A stretch of DNA of 24,682 bases from JANLSE01 sp031362265 (GTDB taxonomy: Bacteria; Chloroflexota; Chloroflexia; Chloroflexales; Roseiflexaceae): positions 1 to 24,682 of the forward strand of contig JANLSE010000658.1 of the NCBI GenBank assembly GCA_031362265.1, in the 5' to 3' direction. Under the pieces are notes generated by a model, which worked only from the letters and a program-made list of their open reading frames with translations, made no database searches and was not told where the DNA came from. This document shows, in pieces, positions 1-7,485 of this stretch; the first letter of the stretch is position 1; the number at the start of each line of letters is the position of its first letter. Position numbers and translations under genes: made by a program.

Positions 1-96
1 GCCGTCGACGCCGTTGATGAATTCGCGTCGCATAACATACGACTTGAGGAAGGCAAATAGGGGGGTCAGCAGGAGTTCCAGCAGCGTTGGGTTGCG
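1..96 (-). pseudogene. Glycosyltransferase-like C-terminal scrap
   Basis: Read on the minus strand, this stretch translates without stops into LFAFLKSYVMRREFINGVDG preceded by NPTLLELLLTP. This resembles the tail of family 2 glycosyltransferases, where a hydrophobic P-L-F-x-F-x-x-Y helix is followed by G-x-x-x-G. It continues off the left edge, so only about 30 codons can be judged. It runs head-on against a TetR fragment on the plus strand and there is no room for the rest of either gene, so one or both are probably broken here. The frame stays open as an antisense frame of the TetR fragment, so a chance resemblance is possible. Confidence 0.35.
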
Positions 97-333
97 GTGC
101 GTGAACGCGGCTTCACTGGCTTTCACGAAATAACTGCGCTCTTTGTCGCGTCTGGAGTGCTGCGCGATCCCGGCGATCCAGCGGTGGTCACACGCCTGGC
201 CGAGCTGTGCTGGTTGATCAGTGAGTTCTGGCTGGCCAGCGTTGAAGTCAGCGGTCTGACGGTGGATGCAGCGCAGATCGATCATGGGGTTGCACTGATG
301 CTTCAGGTGCTCGATTCATTTATTATCTCATAG
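64..333 (+). pseudogene. TetR-family regulator, C-terminal fragment
   Basis: The plus-strand frame ending at 331-333 encodes about 80-90 residues matching the ligand-binding C-terminus of TetR regulators of the TetR_C_33 kind: GVLRDPGDPAVVTRLAELCW, then LISEFWLASVEVSG and a final LMLQVLDSF helix. The HTH DNA-binding domain is missing. The frame is closed upstream by a TAG at 58-60, and the DNA to its left reads as a different gene on the other strand. It is therefore a remnant rather than an edge truncation. TetR genes often precede DUF4386 genes, which fits the next gene, and the operator-like repeats at 398-464 may be relics of its control. Family assignment is from the visible motif pattern. 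Confidence 0.6.
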
Positions 334-397
334 CGCCCGCCCCCTCACCCGCTCCCTCACCTCCCCCACGCCAGATCAGTGGGCTGAACACCACAAT

Positions 398-413
398 ACT
401 ATCCGTCGATAGT
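398..413. promoter_or_regulatory. Inverted repeat, possible TetR-type operator
   Basis: ACTATC and GATAGT form perfect 6-bp arms around CGTC, six bases upstream of a -35 box. Size and position suit a dimeric repressor site; the TetR remnant just upstream is an obvious but unproven candidate binder. Confidence 0.4.
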
Positions 414-418
414 CGTAC

Positions 419-464
419 TTGACACATTAGAGTAATTGCACTATTATGTCATTAGAGTATTTGC
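419..464 (+). promoter_or_regulatory. Promoter with 25-bp-spaced direct repeats
   Basis: TTGACA at 419-424 and TATTAT at 442-447 are separated by exactly 17 bases, a near-consensus housekeeping promoter. Two 15-base direct repeats overlap it: CATTAGAGTAATTGC at 425-439 and CATTAGAGTATTTGC at 450-464, differing at one base and starting 25 bp apart. The first fills the spacer and the second lies just after the -10, as expected for a repressor site. The transcript would lead into the DUF4386 gene at 527. Confidence 0.6.
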
Positions 465-526
465 CCTAGTGAATAACGTGGTGTTGGGATGCGAGTACTG
501 CACCGTTCCCAAGAAAGGACAAACCG

Positions 527-1261
527 ATGACCGCCCAAACCATTCGTCGCTTGGCTGGCCTGTTGCTACTGGGTGTGCCAATCGCCTTCACCGTGCTGTT
601 CACCGTGCTTCAGGTACAGTTTGAATATCCAGACATTCTGCGCCAGCCGACAGCTGCTATTCTGACGAAGTTTCAGGCTGGCGGCACAGGGCTGATCGCT
701 GCCTGGTATGCGTTGACTCTTACGGCAGTTTTGTTCATTCCGGTGGTTCTGCTTATGCATCGTGTGATGGCTGCGGATCAGGCGTCGATGGCGCTGTGGG
801 TGGCCACGACCTTTGGTGTGGTCGCTGGCTTGGCGCAGACACTCGGCTTCCTGCGCTGGCCCTTCCTCGTGCCACTTCTGGCTCAGGCTTATCTTGATCC
901 GGCTGCGAGTGAGGCCCAACGCGCTGCGGCAGCGATGGTCTTTGAAGCCTTCCACCGCTATGCCGGTATGGCCGTTGGCGAGCATCTTGGCTACCTCAGT
1001 ACCAGCACATGGACCTTCCTAATTGCGCTGTTGATGCTGCGCGCGCCACTCTTTGGGCGTTGGCTTGGCCTGAGCGGCATGGCCCTGGCGCTTGGTGTGG
1101 CAACTGGCCTGTTGGAGCCTGCTGGCGTGCCACTGGCGGGGGCGATCAACGCAATCAGCTATCTCGGTTGGGCATTGTGGCTGATGGTGGTTGGCGTGGT
1201 GCTGCTCGTCCGGCGGCCCGAGATTGCCGCCCAGCCCCAGCACATAGTGACAACACGCTAG
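527..1261 (+). CDS. DUF4386 family multi-pass membrane protein
   Basis: This 244-residue, very hydrophobic protein has about six predicted membrane helices. They run from the N-terminal RLAGLLLLGVPIAFTVLFTV to the C-terminal LGWALWLMVVGVVLLV, with a short basic tail. Helix pattern, length and the late AGAINAISYLGWALWL segment fit DUF4386 proteins, whose function is unknown. The ATG at 527 was chosen because AAAGGA (514-519) lies eight bases upstream. A strong promoter with direct repeats lies 80 bp before it. The next gene starts 95 bp downstream across a low-complexity spacer, so co-transcription is possible. No catalytic motif is visible. Family call is good; a role cannot be given. Confidence 0.8.
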   Translation: MTAQTIRRLAGLLLLGVPIAFTVLFTVLQVQFEYPDILRQPTAAILTKFQAGGTGLIAAWYALTLTAVLFIPVVLLMHRVMAADQASMALWVATTFGVVAGLAQTLGFLRWPFLVPLLAQAYLDPAASEAQRAAAAMVFEAFHRYAGMAVGEHLGYLSTSTWTFLIALLMLRAPLFGRWLGLSGMALALGVATGLLEPAGVPLAGAINAISYLGWALWLMVVGVVLLVRRPEIAAQPQHIVTTR

Positions 1262-1342
1262 AACTATTGCCGATTGTTGGATTGCTGGATTACCAGATTG
1301 CTCGATTATGGATTGTAGATCGGTCAATTGGTCAATTAGTAA
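1262..1342. repeat. Degenerate GATTG/GGTCAATT low-complexity spacer
   Basis: The gap between the DUF4386 and epimerase genes is made of imperfect short repeats related to GATTGCTGGATTACCAGATT, ending in two copies of GGTCAATT (1322-1337). It has no stop-free coding character beyond chance and looks like an intergenic slippage repeat. Confidence 0.5.
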
Positions 1343-1356
1343 TCAGGAGTAGCGCT

Positions 1357-2349
1357 ATGACAAACGAACAGCATGTCATCTATGGGAGTGGCCCGGTCGG
1401 TACGGCGGTGAGTGAGATTCTTGTGGCGCAGGGGAAGCGGGTTCAGGTTGTGACACGTAGCGGGGCGCGCAAACATCTGCTGCCACAGGTCGAGGTTGTG
1501 CGCGGTGATGCAACCAGCCCGGAAGATGCACGGCGAGTTTGCACCGGGGCGACCCACGTGTATAACTGTACAAATCCGCCCGATTACCATCGCTGGCCGG
1601 AGCAGTTCCCGCCGCTCCAGCGCGGGGTGCTGGAAGGGGCGGCAGCCGCCGGCGCGAAGCTGATTGTGATGGAAAACCTGTATGTCTATGGCCCTCACGA
1701 CGGCGCTCCAATGAGTGAGGACATGCCGATGCACGGCCAGGGTTCACGCAGCAGCTCGCGTGTCCAGATGACCAAAGCGCTGTTTGCGGCCCACGCGAGC
1801 GGCGAGGTGCGCGCAGTCAGTGTGCGCGCATCGGATCTGCTCGGGCCACACGTCGCTGAATCGCTGGTCGGGGAGCGCTTTTTCGCACCCATTCTGGCAG
1901 GAAAGCCTGCTCAACTGTTTGCCAACCTGGATGTGCCACATAGTGTCAGCTACATTCGTGATGTTGGCCAGGCGCTAGTAAATGTCGGTAGCAATGATCG
2001 AGCGCTTGGGCGGGCCTGGCATGTGCCGAATGCACCAGCTGTGACATTGCGCGAGATCGCACGAATCCTTGGCGCGCAGGCCAACGGAACCCCGCAACTC
2101 CAGGCGCTCCCGCGGCTGGTGACGCGCATGCTGCTGCCGATTCTAGCGCTCTCTACACCCGTGCTGCGTGGGCTGGAAGAGAATCTCTATATCAGCTATG
2201 AGCCATATATCGTGGATCATAGCCAGTATGCACAGCTCTTTGGCGACCATGCGACACCACTTGCGGAGGCAATTCGGGCGACGGCGGAATGGTATCGAGC
2301 GCAGGGTGACAAGGTGACGGGGTTGCATGGTAACCCGGTGGCTTCTTGA
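1357..2349 (+). CDS. NAD-dependent epimerase/dehydratase family protein
   Basis: This 330-residue protein has an extended-SDR Rossmann fold. The N-terminal VIYGSGPVGTAVSEILVAQG is the nucleotide-binding glycine-rich loop (residues ~8-27). VVRGDATSPEDAR follows as the acidic second half, and ENLYVYGPHDG near residue 110 occupies the place of the SDR active-site Y-x-x-x-K; the usual lysine is not seen, so catalysis is uncertain. The start at 1357 is chosen because TCAGGAG ends 7-8 bases upstream. An in-frame upstream extension to 1009 runs antisense-free through the DUF4386 gene and is not credible. The last residues (GDKVTGLHGNPVAS) are encoded by a GGTGAC repeat tract, so the C-terminus may be extended by repeat DNA. 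Substrate unknown; probably cytoplasmic. Confidence 0.8.
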   Translation: MTNEQHVIYGSGPVGTAVSEILVAQGKRVQVVTRSGARKHLLPQVEVVRGDATSPEDARRVCTGATHVYNCTNPPDYHRWPEQFPPLQRGVLEGAAAAGAKLIVMENLYVYGPHDGAPMSEDMPMHGQGSRSSSRVQMTKALFAAHASGEVRAVSVRASDLLGPHVAESLVGERFFAPILAGKPAQLFANLDVPHSVSYIRDVGQALVNVGSNDRALGRAWHVPNAPAVTLREIARILGAQANGTPQLQALPRLVTRMLLPILALSTPVLRGLEENLYISYEPYIVDHSQYAQLFGDHATPLAEAIRATAEWYRAQGDKVTGLHGNPVAS

Positions 2350-2366
2350 GCAGGTGACGGGGTGAC
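2305..2366. repeat. GGTGAC short repeat cluster
   Basis: GGTGAC occurs at 2305, 2313, 2353 and 2361, spanning the stop codon of the epimerase gene. It encodes that protein's last residues and continues into the intergenic DNA, which suggests a repeat expansion or insertion at the gene's 3' end. Confidence 0.5.
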
Positions 2367-2374
2367 CGGTAAGA

Positions 2375-2488
2375 AAACTGTGCGCATGGTGAAACCTCGA
2401 TCCGAGCACCGCCGTAATGACGCAGCGCGCTGCGCCCCAACGATGCTTGCGCTGCTCATGCATCTTGTGTTCATCATACGCACAGTTT
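2375..2488. repeat. 114-bp inverted-repeat element (MITE-like)
   Basis: AAACTGTGCG at 2375-2384 and CGCACAGTTT at 2479-2488 are perfect 10-bp inverted ends; 13 of 15 positions match if extended inward. The interior is GC-rich, contains the palindrome GCAGCGCGCTGC, and has no believable gene. It could be a small non-autonomous mobile element or a structured RNA. No clear target duplication is visible. Confidence 0.45.
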
Positions 2489-2567
2489 AGGGGATCAGGT
2501 GGCAATAATCTGCGTAATCTGCGGATACATGTATGAGCGTATACATATGAGAAACATGATGGCCTGA

Positions 2568-3125
2568 TCGATAATTCAGCGGAACGGATGGGGCTTTTGG
2601 GCAGGATGGGGTGCAGCATTCCTTGGCTTCCCAATTGGCGGGCTAGCTGGCCTTGGACTGGTCAATGCGGTGACGGGTGTTCTACAGGCGTTGATTGGCG
2701 GTGCAGCGACCGGTGCCGTGATCGGCCTGGCCCAATGGTTGGTGTTGCGTCAACGCCTATCGTTGACGCCGTGGTGGATCGCAATCACTGCTGCTGGAAT
2801 GTCGGTTGGTTTGGCGCTCGGGGTGGGGTTACTTGGCATCGATACAACTGGAACAACGCTGCTGTTGCGTGGGCTCATCACAGGTGTCGGGATCGGATTG
2901 GCACAATTCCTGATGTTGCGCACGGTTGCCAAACGTGCGCCAGCCTGGCCTGTGGTCGTCACCCTTAGTTGGGCAATTGGCTGGATCATCACACGGGCGG
3001 CAGGAATTGATCTCACACCAAACTTTACGGTGTTCGGTTCTACTGGTGCCTGGGCCTTCCAATTGCTTACGGGCCTGACACTTGTGTGGATCTTGCGCGG
3101 ACGCACGGTTGCCGCGAGTGCATAG
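2568..3125 (+). CDS. Multi-pass membrane protein with interrupted N-terminus
   Basis: The frame is open from 2568 and reads GWGFWAGWGAAFLGFPIGG, then IGGAATGAVIGLAQWLVLR. These are two repeats of a glycine-rich membrane helix ending in L-A-Q-W/F-L-x-L, echoed later by GVGIGLAQFLMLR. About six membrane helices are predicted. No ATG, GTG or TTG lies in frame before GTG 2670, yet the sequence before 2670 is clearly protein-like. An ATG at 2547 is in the same frame but is followed by TGA at 2565-2567 (M-R-N-M-M-A-stop). Either the natural start codon was lost, the gene has a nonsense mutation, or a shorter 151-residue protein starts at 2670. Function unknown. Confidence 0.6.
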   Translation, partial: SIIQRNGWGFWAGWGAAFLGFPIGGLAGLGLVNAVTGVLQALIGGAATGAVIGLAQWLVLRQRLSLTPWWIAITAAGMSVGLALGVGLLGIDTTGTTLLLRGLITGVGIGLAQFLMLRTVAKRAPAWPVVVTLSWAIGWIITRAAGIDLTPNFTVFGSTGAWAFQLLTGLTLVWILRGRTVAASA

Positions 3126-3152
3126 GCCCGCCAGTTGGCACAGTACCTATTC

Positions 3153-3400
3153 GGCTAGCGTGCTTGTGGCGCAATACTGGCAGCATACGTCTCGGCAGCT
3201 TCTGTGAGAACTGCTTCAAGAATGATCGCGGCTGCTTGCTCTGGTGTATCTTCGGGTGGTAGATTCGGTGATAGAGTTGTTGATGTCCGCCCGGGTTAGC
3301 ATTCAGCTGCGGCAAGCGCGCCAGGTAGTGCCTCACAAACGAACGTTTGTGAGTGGCGTGTTTTTGTGTCGCCTGGGTTATTCTGCGCTTCTGGGAAACT
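3153..3400 (-). pseudogene. Frameshifted relic of an unknown gene
   Basis: The 381 bases between the membrane protein and the sigma factor hold no intact gene. On the minus strand, however, two adjoining frames look coding. One reads SFVRHYLARLPQLNANPGGH (about 3350 down to 3270). The next, shifted by one reading frame, reads LPPEDTPEQAAAIILEAV and ends at a stop near 3153. Joined, they give a continuous alpha-helical C-terminus, so a single frameshift near 3265-3275 is likely. The family is not recognised. It lies where an anti-sigma factor would be expected downstream of the sigma gene, but nothing in it shows an anti-sigma domain or membrane helix. Confidence 0.4.
3332..3353. repeat. 22-bp near-palindrome, copy 1 (possible recombinase site)
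   Basis: Ten-base arms CTCACAAACG and CGTTTGTGAG are perfect complements around a central AA. A second copy in the same orientation is at 9466-9487 with one arm mismatch. Half-sites of 10-12 bp around a 2-bp core are the layout of serine-recombinase crossover sites such as hix. Confidence 0.5.
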
Positions 3401-3506
3401 TTCTCACGAGATCTTTCACTTGGATTGATGCCTTGTGTTCCCACGGGTTGCGCAACGAGCTGTCGCAGATCGGAGACTTGGCATCAGGACAGCCTCGCTC
3501 GCATTC

Positions 3507-4265
3507 CTAGCTCCAGCCGACAGAGCGAGGTTCGCGCTCTTCGCCAGCAATTGCCGGTGATGCTCGATGGCGTAGGGAAGCCATATCAGGCACATCCAAA
3601 GCTCGTTGCGCAACCCGTGGGTCGTCGGTCACAATTCTAGTTGACATTGGATACCCCAGATCCACTGCGTGTGCAGCCAGGTGATTGCGCAGCTTGCCTA
3701 ATCCCAGCCGCAGCCGAGTTTTGATTGTTCCCAATGGCATACCAAGCTGCGCTGCAATCCGCGTTATGCTTAGGCCACGATAGTAGGCTAATTCCAGTGC
3801 CTGGCGTTGATTGCATGGGAGCTTGGCTAATGCGCTGTGGATGAGCTCGTGTGTCAGGAGATCCTGCACCTGCTGGTGTGGCTCATGCTCAGCACCTGCG
3901 CGCTGCTCGAAATCCATGCTCATTTCATTTGCACGGGCGCGATAGCGTCGGCTGCGGATTGTATCAATGGCACGGTGTCGTGTAATACTCAGAAGCCAAG
4001 TCCGGCCACTGCCAGCGGCTGGGTCAAATCCTTTGGCGTAGCGCCATACATCGTAGAAAACATCCTGTGCGACTTCTTCGGCGGTTTCTTGATCACCAGT
4101 GATTCGGAGTGCAACACTGAAGACGAGGCGGGCATTCTGGTCGTAGAACGCAGCAAGTGCGGCGCTATCGCCTTGCGCAATCTGTTCGATCATGATAGCA
4201 TCGCCTAGTATTGCCGTCCCCGTACTATCAGCTGGTAGTAGGCTGGTGTCTGTTTTCTTGCGCAT
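3507..4265 (-). CDS. ECF-type RNA polymerase sigma factor
   Basis: A 252-residue sigma-70 family protein. Region 2 spans about residues 38-108 (FYDQNARLVFSVALRITGD, then AEEVAQDVFYDVWRYA, the core-binding and -10 segment). Region 4 spans about 143-195 (LAKLPCNQRQALELAYYRG, then the HTH ITRIAAQLGMPLGTIKTRLR). The linker between them and the absence of regions 1 and 3 mark it as an extracytoplasmic-function sigma. It acts by directing RNA polymerase to a small regulon. The roughly 50-residue tail after region 4 is longer than usual and unrelated to the sigma fold. Met25 is an alternative start. No anti-sigma gene follows; a frameshifted relic does. It lies 35 bp after a small unknown gene, probably one operon. 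Confidence 0.88.
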   Translation of the reverse strand: MRKKTDTSLLPADSTGTAILGDAIMIEQIAQGDSAALAAFYDQNARLVFSVALRITGDQETAEEVAQDVFYDVWRYAKGFDPAAGSGRTWLLSITRHRAIDTIRSRRYRARANEMSMDFEQRAGAEHEPHQQVQDLLTHELIHSALAKLPCNQRQALELAYYRGLSITRIAAQLGMPLGTIKTRLRLGLGKLRNHLAAHAVDLGYPMSTRIVTDDPRVAQRALDVPDMASLRHRASPAIAGEEREPRSVGWS

Positions 4266-4300
4266 GATAGTAGTTTCCCTAGCACGTATCGAGCTCTTGC

Positions 4301-4615
4301 TTAACCTTCGTTGCGCTGTTCCAGAAGCAATGCGTGTGTTTCGACGATCAATTGCTGTCTGAGCGTTGCGTGTTCAACTGTACTGCGAACATATAAGAGG
4401 ATGTGCAGGTGTGGATAGAGGTCTTCCATGAGCTCGCTGTCGATCGGATCCCAATTTGATTGAAGCAGAAGCTGGATACCCTCACTATAATCGGCGCGAT
4501 AAAAACTACGGTAGCGGGTCGATTCGCACTGAAATGTAATATGCAGTTTTTCTTCGAGCATGCTGCATACTGCTTGAAGATCATGGGATTGATACCCATA
4601 TAGGTCTGTTGTCAT
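4301..4615 (-). CDS. Conserved small protein of unknown function
   Basis: This 104-residue acidic protein begins MTTDLYGYQSHDLQAVCSML and continues with FQCESTRYRSFYRADYSEG and a DLYPHLHILLYVRS strand. The D-L-Y-G-Y start, an H/C-E-S-x-Y-R-x-x-Y centre and a final L-L-Y-V strand recall a family of small cytoplasmic proteins in cyanobacteria and other bacteria, sometimes discussed as immunity-like. That resemblance is from memory of the pattern and is not certain. There is no signal peptide or membrane helix. It stands 35 bp upstream of the ECF sigma gene on the same strand, so the two are probably co-transcribed. Function not known. Confidence 0.6.
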   Translation of the reverse strand: MTTDLYGYQSHDLQAVCSMLEEKLHITFQCESTRYRSFYRADYSEGIQLLLQSNWDPIDSELMEDLYPHLHILLYVRSTVEHATLRQQLIVETHALLLEQRNEG

Positions 4616-4869
4616 CGATATACACCACTGCCGAGGTAAGCTCGCCTATCAAATCAATCCATCACGATAACCAATGCGTATCATAGTTGTGTTTGTATCG
4701 GGCTGTATCGCTCTACGTCCTGCTACGCTACCGGATTCCCGACTAAACCGTTGGTTGTATGTGTTGATGAATACAATAATAGCGATCATTGGCCTGCTTA
4801 TCTGCTATCATTTCATGTCAATTGGCTCGGAATATCGTACCAATTGCGTACCATTCTGGAGTGTTGTGT

Positions 4870-7437
4870 ATGCTGTGTGTGATCCGGTTTGCAGATGTCC
4901 TTGATGAATACATGCGCCGGCCAGATTACCCCTATACTCCAGGGTTACTGCACCGTAAATCCAACGTGCCGAAGTCCACGATTGTGAACTGGCTTGAGGG
5001 GCGGGTTGAAAAGCCACGCCACTGGCAGGATATCGCGCGAGTTGCTGCTGCATTACATCTGGTGGCGACTGACGCAAATCGGCTGTTCCAAGCCGCTGGT
5101 CATCCACCGCTCACAATGTTGTGGGCAAACACCACTGATCCAAAAGAGCGTGCCCTGCTACTGCCGCTGATGGAAGCTACCATGGCACAACCAGCTCAGA
5201 CGCCGCGTATGAGCACGCTGCCAACTATCCTGACACCATTGATTGGTCGTCGGCGTGAAATCGAGACGATCCACAGCCTATTGATGCGAACGGATATTCG
5301 CCTGCTCACACTCTCTGGGCCAGGTGGTTCAGGCAAAACACATCTTGCATTGCATATTGCGCGTCAACTGGCCGATTCATTCGCAGATGGCGTAGCCTTT
5401 ATTGCACTGGCAGCAGTTACTGATCCTCAGATGGTGGGCATTGTCATCGCACGGGCGCTGGGGATTGCCGATAGCGGTACGCAGACCCTATCTGAGCACT
5501 TGATTGGCGTACTTCGAGATCGGCATCTCCTCTTAGTACTCGATACCTTCGAGCATGTACTTGCAGCAGCCCCCCTTGTGGCAGAATTGTTGCTCGCAGC
5601 GCCCCAGCTCAAGATCCTTGTAACCAGCCGCGCACTGTTGAGCGTCACCGGCGAGCATGCCTTTGTCGTTCCCCCATTGGCCTGTCCTGATATTGGTGAC
5701 GCCATACCCCAAGATCTCGCAGCTATTGGACAATATGATGCTATTCAGCTCTTTGTGGCGCGAGCACAAGCGGTTCGCAACGACTTTGCACTGACGAAGG
5801 TAAATGCGCCACTGATTGCAGAAATGTGCTACCGACTTGATGGCCTACCGTTGGCGATTGAGCTTGCGGCTGCTCGTAGTCGCATACTGACACCACAGGC
5901 GCTGCTGGGGCGGGTACGTGGTGCCTTGGGTGAGAAGGTCCTTGATATTCTGATTGGTGGTGCGCGTGATCGGCCCACATATCAGCAGACACTACGCGGA
6001 ACAATTGAGTGGAGCTATCAACTTTTGCTTGCGGATGAGCAAGCTCTGTTTGCTCGACTAGCTGTTTTTGTTGGTAGTAGCACGATTGAAGCTGCCGAAT
6101 TAATCTGTCAGCTGCCAGCGCAGGCGCCAATCGATGTCCTCAATGGCTTGACCTCACTTGTTGATAAGAGCTTGCTCCAACAAATCGTGCAACAGGATGG
6201 TGAGATTCGGTTCCGGATGTTGGAGACTATTCGTGAGTATGCGCTTGAGCGCTTAAGCGAACGTGCTGAGCGAGAAGTACTTCAGGTGCGCTATGCCAAT
6301 TGGGCGCTCGATCTGGTTGAGCATGCCCACGCACGGCTTCAGACATTCGATGAGGCAGTGTGGCTTGATACGCTTGAGGCTGAGCGCGAAAACATTAGTG
6401 GTGCCTTGAATTGGGCACTCGACTTGGCTGATCCAACCCTGGCAGGAAGATTGTCCAGTGGATTAAGCGAGTTTTGTTGGATTCGTGGCTATGTCACCCT
6501 GGGCCGTCACTGGCTCAGCGGGCCGTTTGCTCGCAGCGAGTTGCTACCGCTCGTGGTACGAGCGCAGGTACAATCGCGGGCTGGTATGCTTGCATGGATT
6601 CAAAGTGACTATTCAGAAGCGCACCAGCAGTGTGCTGCAGCCCTCACCCAGTATCGAGAGCTGAGCGATACTCATGGTATTGCGTGGACACTCAGGCACT
6701 TGGCTTACATCGCATGGGATCAGGGTGACTACGATCAGACACAGCACTTCATAGCCGAAAGCTTGGCCTGTGCACGCGTTTCCCATGATCTGAGTGCCAG
6801 CGCACGTGCCCTTCATCTGCTCGGCTGGGTTGCTATCGCATCTAGCGACGAAGCACAAGCAACAGCATGTTACCAAGAATGTCTTGATTTATGCCGCATT
6901 GCAGGTGATCAACAGTTTGTTGCGCATGCGCTCAATGACTTAGGTCTGACATGGTATCGAAAGGGCCAATACCTTGAGGCGACCACTTTGCTGGAAGAGG
7001 GCTTACACTTACGCCGCCAGCTACGGGTTGACGTTGGAATAGCATGGTCGTGCCTCAACCTTGGCCTCGTTGCGTATGCACAAGAACAATATGTGCGAGC
7101 AACAGCACGGTTTCATGAAAGTCTGCAGATACGCCGCAACATTGGCGATCGGCGTGGAATTGTCGAATGCCTGGAAGGATTAGCAGCGGTAAGCAGCCGC
7201 ACGGGCCAGCTCATTCGAGCCGTTCGATTGTACGGGTTTGCTGCCAAATTGCGTGCAATGATTGGGGCAGAGCTTCCATCCTTTGATCGCCCAAACCATG
7301 AGCAGCAGATCATACAGCTACATGAGTCACTCGGATCAGAAGCATATGAACTTGGTTGGGATGCTGGTCAGGGCATGCTGCTTGAAGAGGTGCTGATCTA
7401 TGCAGGGCAATCGCATCTTACTGTTGGAGTACCTTGA
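4870..7437 (+). CDS. STAND regulator: HTH, NB-ARC ATPase, TPR
   Basis: An 855-residue signal-transduction ATPase. Residues ~1-75 form a Chloroflexota-type HTH (SNVPKSTIVNWLEGRVEKPR). Residues ~120-400 are the NB-ARC domain: P-loop GPGGSGKT (150-157), Walker B LLVLDTFEH (221-229), sensor VTSR, and the GLPLAIELAAAR motif (325-336). From ~490 on are TPR-like helical repeats (WTLRHLAYIAWDQGDYDQT, ALNDLGLTWYRKGQYLEA, CLNLGLVAYAQEQY). Such proteins bind a ligand or partner through the repeats and switch with nucleotide, then act on transcription. ATG 4870 is chosen because GGAG lies eight bases upstream and the HTH begins directly after; the frame stays open further upstream without coding character. 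A Tn3-transposase remnant begins about 50 bp after its stop, so the gene appears intact to the end. Target genes unknown. Confidence 0.85.
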   Translation: MLCVIRFADVLDEYMRRPDYPYTPGLLHRKSNVPKSTIVNWLEGRVEKPRHWQDIARVAAALHLVATDANRLFQAAGHPPLTMLWANTTDPKERALLLPLMEATMAQPAQTPRMSTLPTILTPLIGRRREIETIHSLLMRTDIRLLTLSGPGGSGKTHLALHIARQLADSFADGVAFIALAAVTDPQMVGIVIARALGIADSGTQTLSEHLIGVLRDRHLLLVLDTFEHVLAAAPLVAELLLAAPQLKILVTSRALLSVTGEHAFVVPPLACPDIGDAIPQDLAAIGQYDAIQLFVARAQAVRNDFALTKVNAPLIAEMCYRLDGLPLAIELAAARSRILTPQALLGRVRGALGEKVLDILIGGARDRPTYQQTLRGTIEWSYQLLLADEQALFARLAVFVGSSTIEAAELICQLPAQAPIDVLNGLTSLVDKSLLQQIVQQDGEIRFRMLETIREYALERLSERAEREVLQVRYANWALDLVEHAHARLQTFDEAVWLDTLEAERENISGALNWALDLADPTLAGRLSSGLSEFCWIRGYVTLGRHWLSGPFARSELLPLVVRAQVQSRAGMLAWIQSDYSEAHQQCAAALTQYRELSDTHGIAWTLRHLAYIAWDQGDYDQTQHFIAESLACARVSHDLSASARALHLLGWVAIASSDEAQATACYQECLDLCRIAGDQQFVAHALNDLGLTWYRKGQYLEATTLLEEGLHLRRQLRVDVGIAWSCLNLGLVAYAQEQYVRATARFHESLQIRRNIGDRRGIVECLEGLAAVSSRTGQLIRAVRLYGFAAKLRAMIGAELPSFDRPNHEQQIIQLHESLGSEAYELGWDAGQGMLLEEVLIYAGQSHLTVGVP

Positions 7438-7485
7438 GTAAATAGTTCGGATCACCCATGTGCTCGGCTGCGGCAAACACTGTGG

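Noticed and set aside
1009..1356. Upstream in-frame extension of the epimerase gene
   Set aside because: It overlaps the DUF4386 gene, has shadow-frame composition, and ATG 1357 has a good ribosome site and a natural Rossmann start.
4674..4904. 76-codon plus-strand frame before the STAND gene
   Set aside because: No ribosome site or family pattern and it overlaps the STAND start; probably chance.
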